Below are positions 1 to 8,386 of a stretch of 64,000 bases of DNA, one piece after another. Under the pieces are notes generated by a model. The model ran no database searches and had not been told where the DNA came from. It worked only from the letters and a program-made list of their open reading frames with translations. A program made the position numbers and the translations under genes. The stretch is from JAJEBT01 sp965221485 (GTDB lineage: Bacteria > Pseudomonadota > Alphaproteobacteria > MPNO01 > UBA830), in assembly GCA_965221485.1 (NCBI GenBank), contig OZ244893.1:4278001-4342000 (forward strand), given 5' to 3'. Numbering within the stretch: the stretch's first letter is position 1; each line of letters begins with the position of its first letter.

Positions 1-561
1 GAGGTATGAGTTGATATTCTGCAGAACCTGGGGGATGGGTTTGGCAGCCACGAAGCCCAGTTTCCGTGATTTGGTCATGTGGCCGGCCACGATACCGTTC
101 AGATATTGGCCGAGCCCGATATAACCGAAATAACTCCCGACATTCGAAGGATGCACCTCCTTTTGCCAGAGTCCGGCAGCGTGCTGGAAGCGCACTTTCG
201 GATATTTGGGTGCGATTTCGAGAATATGGGGGTCAAAATAGCCGAAGGAGGTGGGGAACAGGAGCGTGACGCCGTCAAAGTTGACCATGGACTCCATGGA
301 CTTCTGAACATCGACTGTCTCGGCGACATTCTCTTCCTCTACGACAGAGACGCCCTTCATCGCCTTGACTGCGGCAGCGCCTTCCGCGTGCGCCTGGTTG
401 TATCCGAAATCATCCTTGGGACCCACATAGATAAAGCCTACGGTCAGGCGGCCATGGCCGCTGGCAAGGGAGGCTGCCGGCAGCACACCGACAGCGCCGG
501 CGCCGGCAAGCGCAGCGCTTGCTTTCAGGAATCCGCGGCGGGTAGGGCCGTTATGGGTCAT
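1..561 (-). CDS. BMP-family ABC transporter substrate-binding protein (N-terminal part; runs off the left edge)
   Basis: The gene reads leftwards from ATG 559-561 and is open to the window edge, giving 187 residues of a protein that is usually about 350-400 long. A twin-arginine type leader (TRRGFLKA then an Ala/Gly-rich stretch) comes first, so it is a periplasmic or exported protein. The mature part starts VGFIYVGPKDDFGYN, followed by a GVTLLFPTSFGYFD segment, typical of BMP/PnrA-like solute-binding proteins for nucleosides or related small molecules. A GAGGAG ribosome site lies upstream of the ATG. It is divergent from the LysR gene and may be its target. The ligand cannot be read from the sequence. 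Confidence 0.85.
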   Translation of the reverse strand, partial: MTHNGPTRRGFLKASAALAGAGAVGVLPAASLASGHGRLTVGFIYVGPKDDFGYNQAHAEGAAAVKAMKGVSVVEEENVAETVDVQKSMESMVNFDGVTLLFPTSFGYFDPHILEIAPKYPKVRFQHAAGLWQKEVHPSNVGSYFGYIGLGQYLNGIVAGHMTKSRKLGFVAAKPIPQVLQNINSYL

Positions 562-659
562 GGTATCGCATCTCCTCTATGATGGTGTTCGCGGCTCCGA
601 TCGTCGGGACCGCGCAATGCCGAAATTCGGAACGTCACGATATAGACGGCTATGCGCTG

Positions 660-705
660 TTGTCTTCTGCTATGTTTGCACTATAATGCTGCAAAAATTG
701 CAGCA
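660..705 (+). promoter_or_regulatory. Promoter with perfect inverted repeat (candidate LysR operator)
   Basis: A TTGTCT box (660-665), a 16-base spacer and TATAAT (682-687) make a good sigma-70 promoter reading toward the LysR gene. Overlapping the end of the -10 box is a perfect inverted repeat, TGCTGCAA (687-694) and TTGCAGCA (698-705), with an AAA centre. It sits in the divergent gap between the BMP and LysR genes, about 17 bases before the LysR start. This fits autoregulation, but the role is inferred. Confidence 0.6.
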
Positions 706-721
706 GACAGCCAGGAACAGA

Positions 722-1630
722 ATGATGACCGCGCGTCACCTGATGCCACTCGGCTACATTGATGCGATTGCAAGGGCAGGGTCGATACGGAAGGCAGCGG
801 AGACGCTGGCAATTACGTCGACCGCGCTGAACCGGCGCGTGCTGGCGCTTGAGGAAGAGTTGGGCGTATCCATCTTCGAACGGCTCCCAAGAGGCGTCCG
901 GCTTTCGACGGCGGGGGAACTCCTCATTGCGCATGTGCGCAATCAGATCTCGGACCTGGAGAAGCTGAAGAGCCAGATCGCGGATTTGTCCGGCGAGCGG
1001 CGCGGCAAGGTTGCGATTGCCTGCAGCCAGGCGTTGTTGCCGTATTTCCTGCCGGAACAGATTTCGCGCTATCGCGCTGAACATCCGGCGGTAACCTTTG
1101 AAGTGAGCCTGAGGGATCGTGCGGCGGCGGAACAGGCTCTGGTCGATTTGTCCGCCGACATCGCACTGATCTTCGAGCCGGTGCGCCTGCGTGAGATGCA
1201 GGTGCTCGTTACGGTGCGTCAGCCCCTCTACGCCGTAATGTCCGACGATCACCCCCTCGCCGGACGTGACATGATCCGGTTGCGTGACTGCACGGCCTTC
1301 CCTGTCGGCTTGCCAACCGCGCAGTATGGCGTGCGGCACCTGATCGATCTCGCGCTCATGCGGTCCTCTTCAACTCTCTCCGTGGCCGTCGAATCCGACA
1401 GTTTCGAGTTGCTTCGCCACTACCCCCGACACGAACATCTGGTCTCCTTCCAGATTCCGGTTGGTCTGCCCAGACAGGGCGACGAAGGCATTGTTTCGCG
1501 CCCTGTCGACAGTCGGGACGTGCCTGAGGGAATCCTGTATCTGTGCCAGCTGCGCGGCCGCACCCTGCCGGTTGCCGCGGCAAAATTCGCAGCCCAGATC
1601 GAAGCCGTGCTCGAAGCCGAATTTTCCTGA
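722..1630 (+). CDS. LysR-family transcriptional regulator
   Basis: A 302-residue protein of normal LysR length. The N-terminal helix-turn-helix (about residues 10-60) carries the usual pattern GSIRKAAETLAIT followed by LEEELGVSIFERLPRGVRLSTAGE. The C-terminal periplasmic-binding-like domain senses an effector. I chose ATG 722 (a second ATG follows at 725). The frame stays open upstream to 560, but that extension would cover the promoter and lacks LysR character. The gene is divergent from the BMP binding protein gene, which is the natural candidate target. The effector is unknown. Confidence 0.88.
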   Translation: MMTARHLMPLGYIDAIARAGSIRKAAETLAITSTALNRRVLALEEELGVSIFERLPRGVRLSTAGELLIAHVRNQISDLEKLKSQIADLSGERRGKVAIACSQALLPYFLPEQISRYRAEHPAVTFEVSLRDRAAAEQALVDLSADIALIFEPVRLREMQVLVTVRQPLYAVMSDDHPLAGRDMIRLRDCTAFPVGLPTAQYGVRHLIDLALMRSSSTLSVAVESDSFELLRHYPRHEHLVSFQIPVGLPRQGDEGIVSRPVDSRDVPEGILYLCQLRGRTLPVAAAKFAAQIEAVLEAEFS

Positions 1631-2120
1631 ACCGGTTCCGGTTCGGCCGCGGATGCCTTGTAAATAAGGGCGGCCCCGAATATGGCCCGTTGCCGACGCA
1701 GCGCATCAGGGTTCATGGTCTCTGATCACCAGGTTCCGGGGCATCCCGGTGCGGAACCCGATCTTCGCACACCTGGTCGCAGTCTCCGACTGGCGGATGA
1801 CCAGATGGGCCTGAGGCGGATCAATGATCGTCAGCGCGCCGGAGCCTGACCGGGTTCGTCTCGCCTTGGCGGTGCACCTGTCATCGTCCCTGCCTTCCGG
1901 TTACGGCCAAGGGCCGCCTCCGGTCCGCACCCACGGGCGAGACCGGAAGTTTCCGTGTCTTTGGCGATGAGTAAAGACGTGGGCGCGCTCAAGCGTCGCC
2001 TGCGCTGATCGGCTTCCATTTGCCGCCAACGAGCGGCGCGCTTCAGCGACGGATACCGCATTCCCCGGCGTACCATTATACTGCCCGTGCCAGTGAAACC
2101 GTGTCATCCAGGAAGGCAAC
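1631..2120. other. Intergenic stretch, no supported gene
   Basis: I see no convincing gene here. A short hairpin, GAACCGG-TT-CCGGTTC (1629-1644), overlaps the LysR stop codon but has no T-run, so it is at best a weak terminator. A ribosome site (AGGAAGG) for the next gene lies just before 2121. Confidence 0.5.
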
Positions 2121-4448
2121 ATGGACAGATATGCAAGCAGCCAGCCGTTCATCCGTACCGAAGACTCGCGGTTCCTGTCTGGCAGCGGTGAATTTCTCGA
2201 CGATCTCCGCCCGGAGGGCCTGGTCCAGGGATTTATGCTCCGTGCTCCACATGGTCACGCCAGGATACTGTCCATCGGTGTGTCCGCGGCTCGGGCGGCG
2301 CCGGGCGTCATGGCCGTCATCACGGGATCCGATTACCGAAGCGCCGGCTGGCGGCCGATTCCCCATATCGGACCCCGACTGGTTCGCCCTGGCGCCGCAG
2401 ATCCGTTCGTTCCCGGCTTCTGGCCCCTGGCCATCGATCGTGTGCGCATGGTGGGGGAAGGAATCGCCTTTGTCGTCGCTGAAAACCTGGCGCAGGCGAA
2501 AGATGCGGCCGAACTGATTTCCGTGGAGTATGAGGTTCTGCCGGCCGTGACGGACAGTCTTGCGGCCTTGCAGGAGGATGCACCGGTCCTGTGGCCCGAG
2601 ATCGGGGACAACCGGGCCTTTGTTCACGAAATCGGCGACCAGACGGCGACAGAGCGTGCTTTCGCACAAGCTGATTGCGTTGTTACGCGGAGGTTCGACA
2701 TCAATCGGGTCCTTGCCAATTCCATGGAGACCCGCGGCTGTGTTGCCATCCATGAAACGGATCAGGACCATTTCACCTTGTATGCGCCGGTCCAGCACCC
2801 CTGGGTGGTCCGAAGGGTTCTTGCTGAACAGTTACTTGACATCGAAGCCTCCCGGATCCGCGTCATCACGCCGGATGTGGGAGGAAGCTTCGGTAACAAG
2901 GCCAACATTTATCCCGAGTATCTGGCTGCCTTGCTGGCAACAAGGATTACCGGGAGGCCGGTCAAGTGGATCAGCGAGAGAAGTGAAGGATTCCTGAGCG
3001 ACTTTCATGGACGCGACAATCGGGCCGAAGCAAGCCTGGCGCTCGGCGGGGACGGCAGCTTTCTCGGGTTTCGCCTGACCAATCATGTCAATATCGGCGC
3101 TTATCTGTCTCCGCTTGGCGGTGGTCCGGCTGTCAATAATCTCGGAACCCTGTCCGGCGTCTATACGACTCCGGCTGCCCATGTCGAGGTAATTGGCGTT
3201 TATACCAATACCCATCCGACGGCCCCCTACCGCGGGGCCGGACGGCCGGAAGCTGCCTATATCATCGAGTGTCTGGTCGATGCGGCGGCGCGAGAACTTG
3301 ATATCGATCCTATTGCGCTCAGGCGCCGGAACATGATTCCGGCAGACGCGCTGCCTTATCAGACATCACTGGTCTTCAGGTATGATTCCGGTGACTTTGC
3401 AAGAAATCTCGATGATGCGGTGGCGATGATCGGTCGCGAAGGTTTCGATGCTCGGCGCCTTGAGGCCAAAAGAGCCGGCAGACTGCGCGGGCTCGGCATT
3501 GCCTATGCCATTGAGCGGGCGGCTCCGCCCGGACGGGAAGCAGCTGAAATCCGCTTTGATCGCGACGGCGCGGCCACGATCCTGTCCGGCACGACCCAGC
3601 AGGGGCAGGGACACGAGACCATGTACAGCCGGTTGCTCTGCGAATGGCTCGGTCTGGCACCGGACAAGGTGCGCGTACAGCAGGGAGACACGGGGCTGCT
3701 CGAGTTTGGCCAGGGATCCGGAGGCTCGCGATCCTCAGCCATGGGAAGTGCAGCCCTGATGCTGGCCAGGGACAGGATCCTTGATCAGGGACGGGACATT
3801 GCCGCGAACCTTATCGAGGCAGCGGTGGAGGACATCGAATTCCGGGACGGCGTCTTTGTTGTTCGCGGTACGGATCGCAGCGCTTCCCTGGCCGATGTTG
3901 CCAGCGCAGCTTTCGATCCTGCGGCGGGTCCCGGCAGCGGACTTCGTGCCGAGGCCGTTTATACGGCGGACGTGCCGAGCTATCCGAACGGTTGTCACGC
4001 GTGCGAGGTCGAGATCGATCCTGAAACCGGGATCGTAGAAATCAAGACCTATGTTGTGGTCGATGATCTGGGAACCGTGCTCAATCCGCTCACGGTCGAG
4101 GGGCAGATTCACGGAGGTGTTGCCCAGGGAGCCGGCCAGATCCTGCTCGAGAACGCTATTTATGACACGACGGGCCAACTGCTTACGGCATCCTTCATGG
4201 ATTACAGTATGCCGCGAGCGGAGGATCTCAGCCCGATCGATGTCAAGACCAATCCCGTTCCGACCGCTACCAATCCGCTCGGGGTCAAGGGCGTCGGAGA
4301 AGCAGGCACCGTCGGTGCCATGCCGGTGGTCATGAACGCTGTTCTTGATGCCCTCGCACCTCTGGGTATTCGGGACCTTGAGATGCCGGCAACACCATAC
4401 CGGATCTGGACTGCGATCCGGTCCGCCAGGCCGGTTCAGCACGTCTGA
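2121..4448 (+). CDS. CoxL-type molybdopterin-binding subunit, xanthine dehydrogenase family (form II-like)
   Basis: This 775-residue protein is the large molybdenum-cofactor subunit of a three-part hydroxylase, a family that hydroxylates aldehydes, N-heterocycles or aromatics using water. The N-terminal hammerhead domain comes first, then the cofactor motif DVGGSFGNK and the active-site loop APYRGAGR at residues 368-375. That loop is the AYRGAGR type of the non-CO-oxidising forms and lacks the Cys of true CO dehydrogenase. The conserved catalytic Glu is E727 in GVKGVGEAG. An AGGAAGG site precedes ATG 2121. It leads an operon with the amidase (9-base gap) and a second CoxL-type gene. The usual FeS and FAD subunit genes are not in the window. 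Confidence 0.9.
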   Translation: MDRYASSQPFIRTEDSRFLSGSGEFLDDLRPEGLVQGFMLRAPHGHARILSIGVSAARAAPGVMAVITGSDYRSAGWRPIPHIGPRLVRPGAADPFVPGFWPLAIDRVRMVGEGIAFVVAENLAQAKDAAELISVEYEVLPAVTDSLAALQEDAPVLWPEIGDNRAFVHEIGDQTATERAFAQADCVVTRRFDINRVLANSMETRGCVAIHETDQDHFTLYAPVQHPWVVRRVLAEQLLDIEASRIRVITPDVGGSFGNKANIYPEYLAALLATRITGRPVKWISERSEGFLSDFHGRDNRAEASLALGGDGSFLGFRLTNHVNIGAYLSPLGGGPAVNNLGTLSGVYTTPAAHVEVIGVYTNTHPTAPYRGAGRPEAAYIIECLVDAAARELDIDPIALRRRNMIPADALPYQTSLVFRYDSGDFARNLDDAVAMIGREGFDARRLEAKRAGRLRGLGIAYAIERAAPPGREAAEIRFDRDGAATILSGTTQQGQGHETMYSRLLCEWLGLAPDKVRVQQGDTGLLEFGQGSGGSRSSAMGSAALMLARDRILDQGRDIAANLIEAAVEDIEFRDGVFVVRGTDRSASLADVASAAFDPAAGPGSGLRAEAVYTADVPSYPNGCHACEVEIDPETGIVEIKTYVVVDDLGTVLNPLTVEGQIHGGVAQGAGQILLENAIYDTTGQLLTASFMDYSMPRAEDLSPIDVKTNPVPTATNPLGVKGVGEAGTVGAMPVVMNAVLDALAPLGIRDLEMPATPYRIWTAIRSARPVQHV

Positions 4449-4457
4449 GTCAGGCCC

Positions 4458-5735
4458 TTGCCCCCGCTCAGTTCCTTGTCGGCTGGCGATATTGCGCAGG
4501 GTGTCAGGGCCGGAACCTTTTCTGCAACAGAGGTCATTGAGGCTTGCCTGGCAAGGATCTCGGCGCGGGAACCCCTCGTGGGCGCCTGGGAGTTTCTTGA
4601 TCCTGACCTTGCCCGCCGCCAGGCCCTCGCAGTTGATGAGGCGGCCGTCAAGGGTTCCCTCTGCGGCGTTCCGATCGGCGTCAAGGACATCATGAATACC
4701 GGGGATATGCCGACCGGTATGGGTTCCCCTATTTATGAGGGACATCGCCCGGCCGCAGACGCCGCTTGTGTTGCGGCCCTGCGCGCGGCAGGTGCGGTGG
4801 TTCCGGGCAAGAATGTAACCTGCGAGTTTGCCGGATTGACTGCGGGCAAGACCGCAAATCCGGTTGATCCCCGTCGCACGCCCGGAGGGTCGTCCAGTGG
4901 GTCGGCAGCTGCCGTCGCCGACCTTATGGTGCCGGTGGCTCTCGGAACCCAGACCGGCGGATCGGTGTTGCGTCCGTCATCCTATTGCGGCGTGATCGGC
5001 TTCAAGCCCAGTTACGGCAGGATTGATCTCGCCGGTGTCTTTCCCGCGGCTCCCAGCCTTGACACACTGGGGCTGCATGCCCGGAGCCTGGATGATATCG
5101 AAGGTCTGCTGTCGGTGCTGGCACCCGGCCTTGCCCCATCGGACGGGCAACGGGAGGCGCCCTCGATCATCGGTCTTTGCCGCACCGCGATGTGGGATCA
5201 GGCGAAACCGGAAACCAGGGCAGCGATCGAGGACGCGGCGTCCCGCCTCTCGGATGAAGGAGCAGGGATCATCGAACTCACCTTGCCGCAAGCGGTGCGG
5301 GACCTGAACCTCTTGCGTCCGATCATCAATGATCGCGAGAGATCCATGACGCTGCAACGCGAGTGGGCAGAGCACCGCCATCTCCTGTCTCCCCAGATGC
5401 AGAATACGATCCGCCGCGGCCACGAAGTTCCTGATGCAGACTACAAGAGCGCACTCCGGCTGATGAATACGTACCGCGCAGACATGACGGCGATATTTTC
5501 AGATGTCGATTTCATCCTGACCCCGGCTGTCGATGGTGAAGCCCCGGAAGGGCTCGAGGATACCGGAGATCCGAAGTTTCAGTCGTTGTGGACTTTGCTG
5601 GGCACCCCTGCGGTCTCGCTGCCGGTCTTCAGCGGCCCATCCGGTCTTCCGGTCGGGATCCAGCTCGTCGCCCCCTGTGGCCACGACGCCGATCTGATCG
5701 CAGTGTCCCGTTGGGTCATGGAACGGCTCTCATGA
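4458..5735 (+). CDS. Amidase (amidase signature family)
   Basis: A 425-residue amidase with the complete Ser-cisSer-Lys triad of the family: K76 (GVKDIMN), S145 (in GGSSSGSA) and S169 (in TQTGGSVLRP). The spacings match well-studied family members. It would hydrolyse a carboxamide to acid and ammonia in the cytoplasm. The start is TTG 4458; the frame is closed just upstream by a stop, and no in-frame ATG serves. Its stop overlaps the ATG of the next gene (ATGA at 5732-5735). Being sandwiched between two molybdenum hydroxylase subunits suggests one pathway in which a ring or side-chain amide is hydroxylated and hydrolysed. That link is inferred. Confidence 0.9.
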   Translation: MPPLSSLSAGDIAQGVRAGTFSATEVIEACLARISAREPLVGAWEFLDPDLARRQALAVDEAAVKGSLCGVPIGVKDIMNTGDMPTGMGSPIYEGHRPAADAACVAALRAAGAVVPGKNVTCEFAGLTAGKTANPVDPRRTPGGSSSGSAAAVADLMVPVALGTQTGGSVLRPSSYCGVIGFKPSYGRIDLAGVFPAAPSLDTLGLHARSLDDIEGLLSVLAPGLAPSDGQREAPSIIGLCRTAMWDQAKPETRAAIEDAASRLSDEGAGIIELTLPQAVRDLNLLRPIINDRERSMTLQREWAEHRHLLSPQMQNTIRRGHEVPDADYKSALRLMNTYRADMTAIFSDVDFILTPAVDGEAPEGLEDTGDPKFQSLWTLLGTPAVSLPVFSGPSGLPVGIQLVAPCGHDADLIAVSRWVMERLS

Positions 5736-8020
5736 ACCCCTCATCCCTTCCCGAGCCGATAGGCCTTAGGGTGCCTCGCCTTGAGGATGCACCGCTTCTC
5801 GACGGGGCAGGCACCTTTGCGGCGGACTGGTGGTTCCCGGGCCAGCTGCATATGCGTGTTGTCCGTTCGGAACTGGCCCGGGGCTGCCTCCGCGGCATCG
5901 ATACGGAGGCGGCTGTTGCGCATGACGGAGTCATTGCCGTCTGGACGGCGGCAGACATTTCCGAACTTCCGGCCATCGGGTTCCGGAAGACACGCTATCG
6001 GGGCCTGGAGCCGTTTCGCCAGCCGGTGCTGGCAACAGAAAGGGTTCGCTATGTCGGTGAGCCGGTCGCGGTCGTGTTCGCGGAAACAGCCTACGTTGCC
6101 GAGGACGCGGCGGCGCTGGTTGTCGTCGATGTCGAGGAATGGCCTCCGCTTCTTGATGCAGATGATGAACCGGGCGACTTTGACGGTGCGCATTCCACTG
6201 AAGCATCCGTAGTCGAAAAGGGTTTCGGTAACGTCGAAGCCGCCTTCCGAAAAGCGCATGATGTGGTGGAAATTGATGTTTCGATCGGCCGCCATACCGG
6301 GGTTCCGCTGGAATGCCGCGGTGGGGTTGCACGCGTGAATCCCGAGACCGGTGTCCTCGAACTCTATGGCGCGACCAAGAGGGCGCATCCCAACCGAGAC
6401 GAGATCGCGAATGCCTTTGGCCTTGAGAAGGATCGGGTGCAGCTGATCGAAGGGCAGATCGGCGGTGGTTTTGGCGTGCGCGGAGAGCTCTATCCGGAAG
6501 ACTTTCTCCTGTGCGCGGCTGCGCTTCGGCTCATGAGGCCCGTAGGCTGGATCGAGGACCGCCGGGAGCACCTGATCGCGATCAATCATTCGCGCCAGCA
6601 GAGGCATCAGGTCAGGGCGGCGATTGACCCGGAAGGACGAATTCTCGCCATCGACGGTCGCTTTTTCCATGATCAGGGGGCTTACTTGCGTACTCATGGC
6701 GTGCGGGTTCCAGACATGACGGCAGGGCTTCTGCTGGGTCCCTACCATGTTCCTGCCTATCGGGTGTCGGGCCATGTGAGGCTTACGAACAAGACGCCGG
6801 CGGCCACCTATCGTTCTCCCGGGCGGTTCGAGGGAACCTTCGTACGGGAGCGGCTTCTGGATGCCATTGCGGCGAGGACAGAACTGTCGCCTGTTGCCGT
6901 GCGTCGGCGGAATTTTGTGAACGCGTCTGCCATGCCTTACGAGCGCAACCTTGATGCGCTTGAGGTTGACGTGATTCTGGATTCCGGGGACTACGAAAGC
7001 CTGCTCGGAAAGGCGATTGACGCCTTCGACTGGGCGACTACCCGAAAGACCGTTGCCGAACGCCGCGCGCGGGGTGAGACCGCAGGTGCGGGTCTCGCCT
7101 GTTTTGTCGAGAAATCGGGGCTCGGCCCTACCGACAAGGCAGTCGTCTCGATCGGCGGCGACGGAAAGGTTCAGGTCGTCACCGGTGCCGCCGATCTGGG
7201 CCAGGGTGTCAAGACGGTGATGGCCCAGATCTGTGCGGCATATCTCGGCATGGACCTTGAAACCATAAGCGTCGTCAGCGGTCGAACCGATCTGATCGAT
7301 GAAGGCTATGGCTCTCATGCATCCAGGACCACCACGCTGACCGGTGGCGCTGTCCGGGAGGCAGCGGAAAATCTGAAAAACATTATGATCTTCAAGGGGG
7401 CGGCCCTGTTGCAGGCGGAGGTTCGGGACCTTGTTGCCGGTGACGGTATGGTCCGGCACCGAACCACAGGAGCTTCCCTGACCTACACCGAGATTGCCCG
7501 TCACGAGTGTGACACAGGGCTGCGGGCCGAAGGGCGATGCGACATTAGCCACATGAACTATCCTTACGGCCTTCACATGGCAGTCGTTGCCATAGATACG
7601 GCGACCGGTCTTGTCGATGTCGAGAGATTCTGCATCGCCTATGACGTGGGCCGCGCCGTTAATCCGATGCTGGTCGAGGGCCAGTTGGCCGGCGGGCTGG
7701 CCCAGGGAATAGGGGGAACGCTGTTCGAGGAATTTTCCTATGATGCCAGCGGACAGCCCCTGTCTTCCACGTTCGCCGATTATGTCTTGCCCGGGGCAAC
7801 GGATATCCCGGCGGCAGAACTGCTCCTTTCGGAGGATGCTCCGAGTCCGCTCAATCCTCTGGGCGTCAAGGGGGCCGGCGAGGGCGGCATCAACGCCGTT
7901 GGAGCGGCCATTGCGTCAGCAATCGATGATGCGTTGCAATGCCCGGGTGCTGTAACTGAACTACCGGTCACACCGCGCCGCATGATGGCCCTGTTGAGCC
8001 GCGCCGGTATCCGCACCTGA
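5732..8020 (+). CDS. Second CoxL-type molybdopterin-binding subunit
   Basis: A 762-residue paralogue of the gene at 2121. It shows the hammerhead domain, the cofactor loop IGGGFGVRGELYPED, the active-site loop ATYRSPGR at residues 358-365 and the catalytic Glu at E717 (GVKGAGEGG). The loop differs from the first copy (RSPGR against RGAGR), so the two probably accept different substrates. I chose ATG 5732 because it overlaps the amidase stop. The frame is open further upstream but lies inside the amidase gene. It ends 17 bases before a convergent small gene. No small FeS or medium FAD subunit accompanies it, so partners must be encoded elsewhere. Confidence 0.9.
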   Translation: MNPSSLPEPIGLRVPRLEDAPLLDGAGTFAADWWFPGQLHMRVVRSELARGCLRGIDTEAAVAHDGVIAVWTAADISELPAIGFRKTRYRGLEPFRQPVLATERVRYVGEPVAVVFAETAYVAEDAAALVVVDVEEWPPLLDADDEPGDFDGAHSTEASVVEKGFGNVEAAFRKAHDVVEIDVSIGRHTGVPLECRGGVARVNPETGVLELYGATKRAHPNRDEIANAFGLEKDRVQLIEGQIGGGFGVRGELYPEDFLLCAAALRLMRPVGWIEDRREHLIAINHSRQQRHQVRAAIDPEGRILAIDGRFFHDQGAYLRTHGVRVPDMTAGLLLGPYHVPAYRVSGHVRLTNKTPAATYRSPGRFEGTFVRERLLDAIAARTELSPVAVRRRNFVNASAMPYERNLDALEVDVILDSGDYESLLGKAIDAFDWATTRKTVAERRARGETAGAGLACFVEKSGLGPTDKAVVSIGGDGKVQVVTGAADLGQGVKTVMAQICAAYLGMDLETISVVSGRTDLIDEGYGSHASRTTTLTGGAVREAAENLKNIMIFKGAALLQAEVRDLVAGDGMVRHRTTGASLTYTEIARHECDTGLRAEGRCDISHMNYPYGLHMAVVAIDTATGLVDVERFCIAYDVGRAVNPMLVEGQLAGGLAQGIGGTLFEEFSYDASGQPLSSTFADYVLPGATDIPAAELLLSEDAPSPLNPLGVKGAGEGGINAVGAAIASAIDDALQCPGAVTELPVTPRRMMALLSRAGIRT

Positions 8021-8037
8021 CCCTGCGCATCCCGCCT

Positions 8038-8286
8038 TCATTGCGTGGGCGGTATGATTTCCTGGATGCAGACCTGCGGAATCAGGTGATCGCGCCCGAT
8101 ATCTTCGAGATGGGCCCGCTTCTCGGAAGCCGTCAGGGGGGCTCCGATACCTTGTGTCATGGCAAGCACCAGAGAACGGTCGCTCATGCCCAACCAGTAG
8201 GAACGTCGGACCAGACGGTTGGCATCGTCGCGCGCAAACGGGTTGTCGGGGTTGGCGCCAAGGTCGGGGGAATGATACTTCGCCAT
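8038..8286 (-). CDS. Small hypothetical protein (82 aa)
   Basis: An 82-residue acidic/basic mixed protein with no signal peptide or membrane segment, containing RRSYWLGMSDRSL and ASEKRAHLEDIGRD. A GAGGA site precedes ATG 8284-8286. I do not recognise the family. It is divergent from the Rieske oxygenase gene (start 8387) and convergent with the CoxL gene. The tight packing and good ribosome site support a real gene. It might be an accessory protein of the neighbouring oxygenase, but nothing in the sequence proves that. Confidence 0.6.
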   Translation of the reverse strand: MAKYHSPDLGANPDNPFARDDANRLVRRSYWLGMSDRSLVLAMTQGIGAPLTASEKRAHLEDIGRDHLIPQVCIQEIIPPTQ

Positions 8287-8386
8287 TATGGGGAATCCTC
8301 GATTGGGAACGCGGGCAGTATACGCAATTGTCACCTGTGCGGGCAGGGGGATATGCTGTGCGGGCCGTACGATCGGGAGAATGACC

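Noticed and set aside
79..582. 167-codon plus-strand open frame over the BMP gene start
   Set aside because: It is antisense to the BMP binding protein gene, which has a Tat leader, a ribosome site and family motifs.
3735..4745. 336-codon minus-strand open frame across the CoxL/amidase junction
   Set aside because: It runs antisense to two genes with strong domain evidence and has no recognisable motif.
5741..7576. Long open frame (over 600 codons) on the minus strand opposite the second CoxL gene
   Set aside because: It is antisense to a gene with clear family motifs. High-GC coding DNA often opens the opposite frame, and the translated sequence has no family character.
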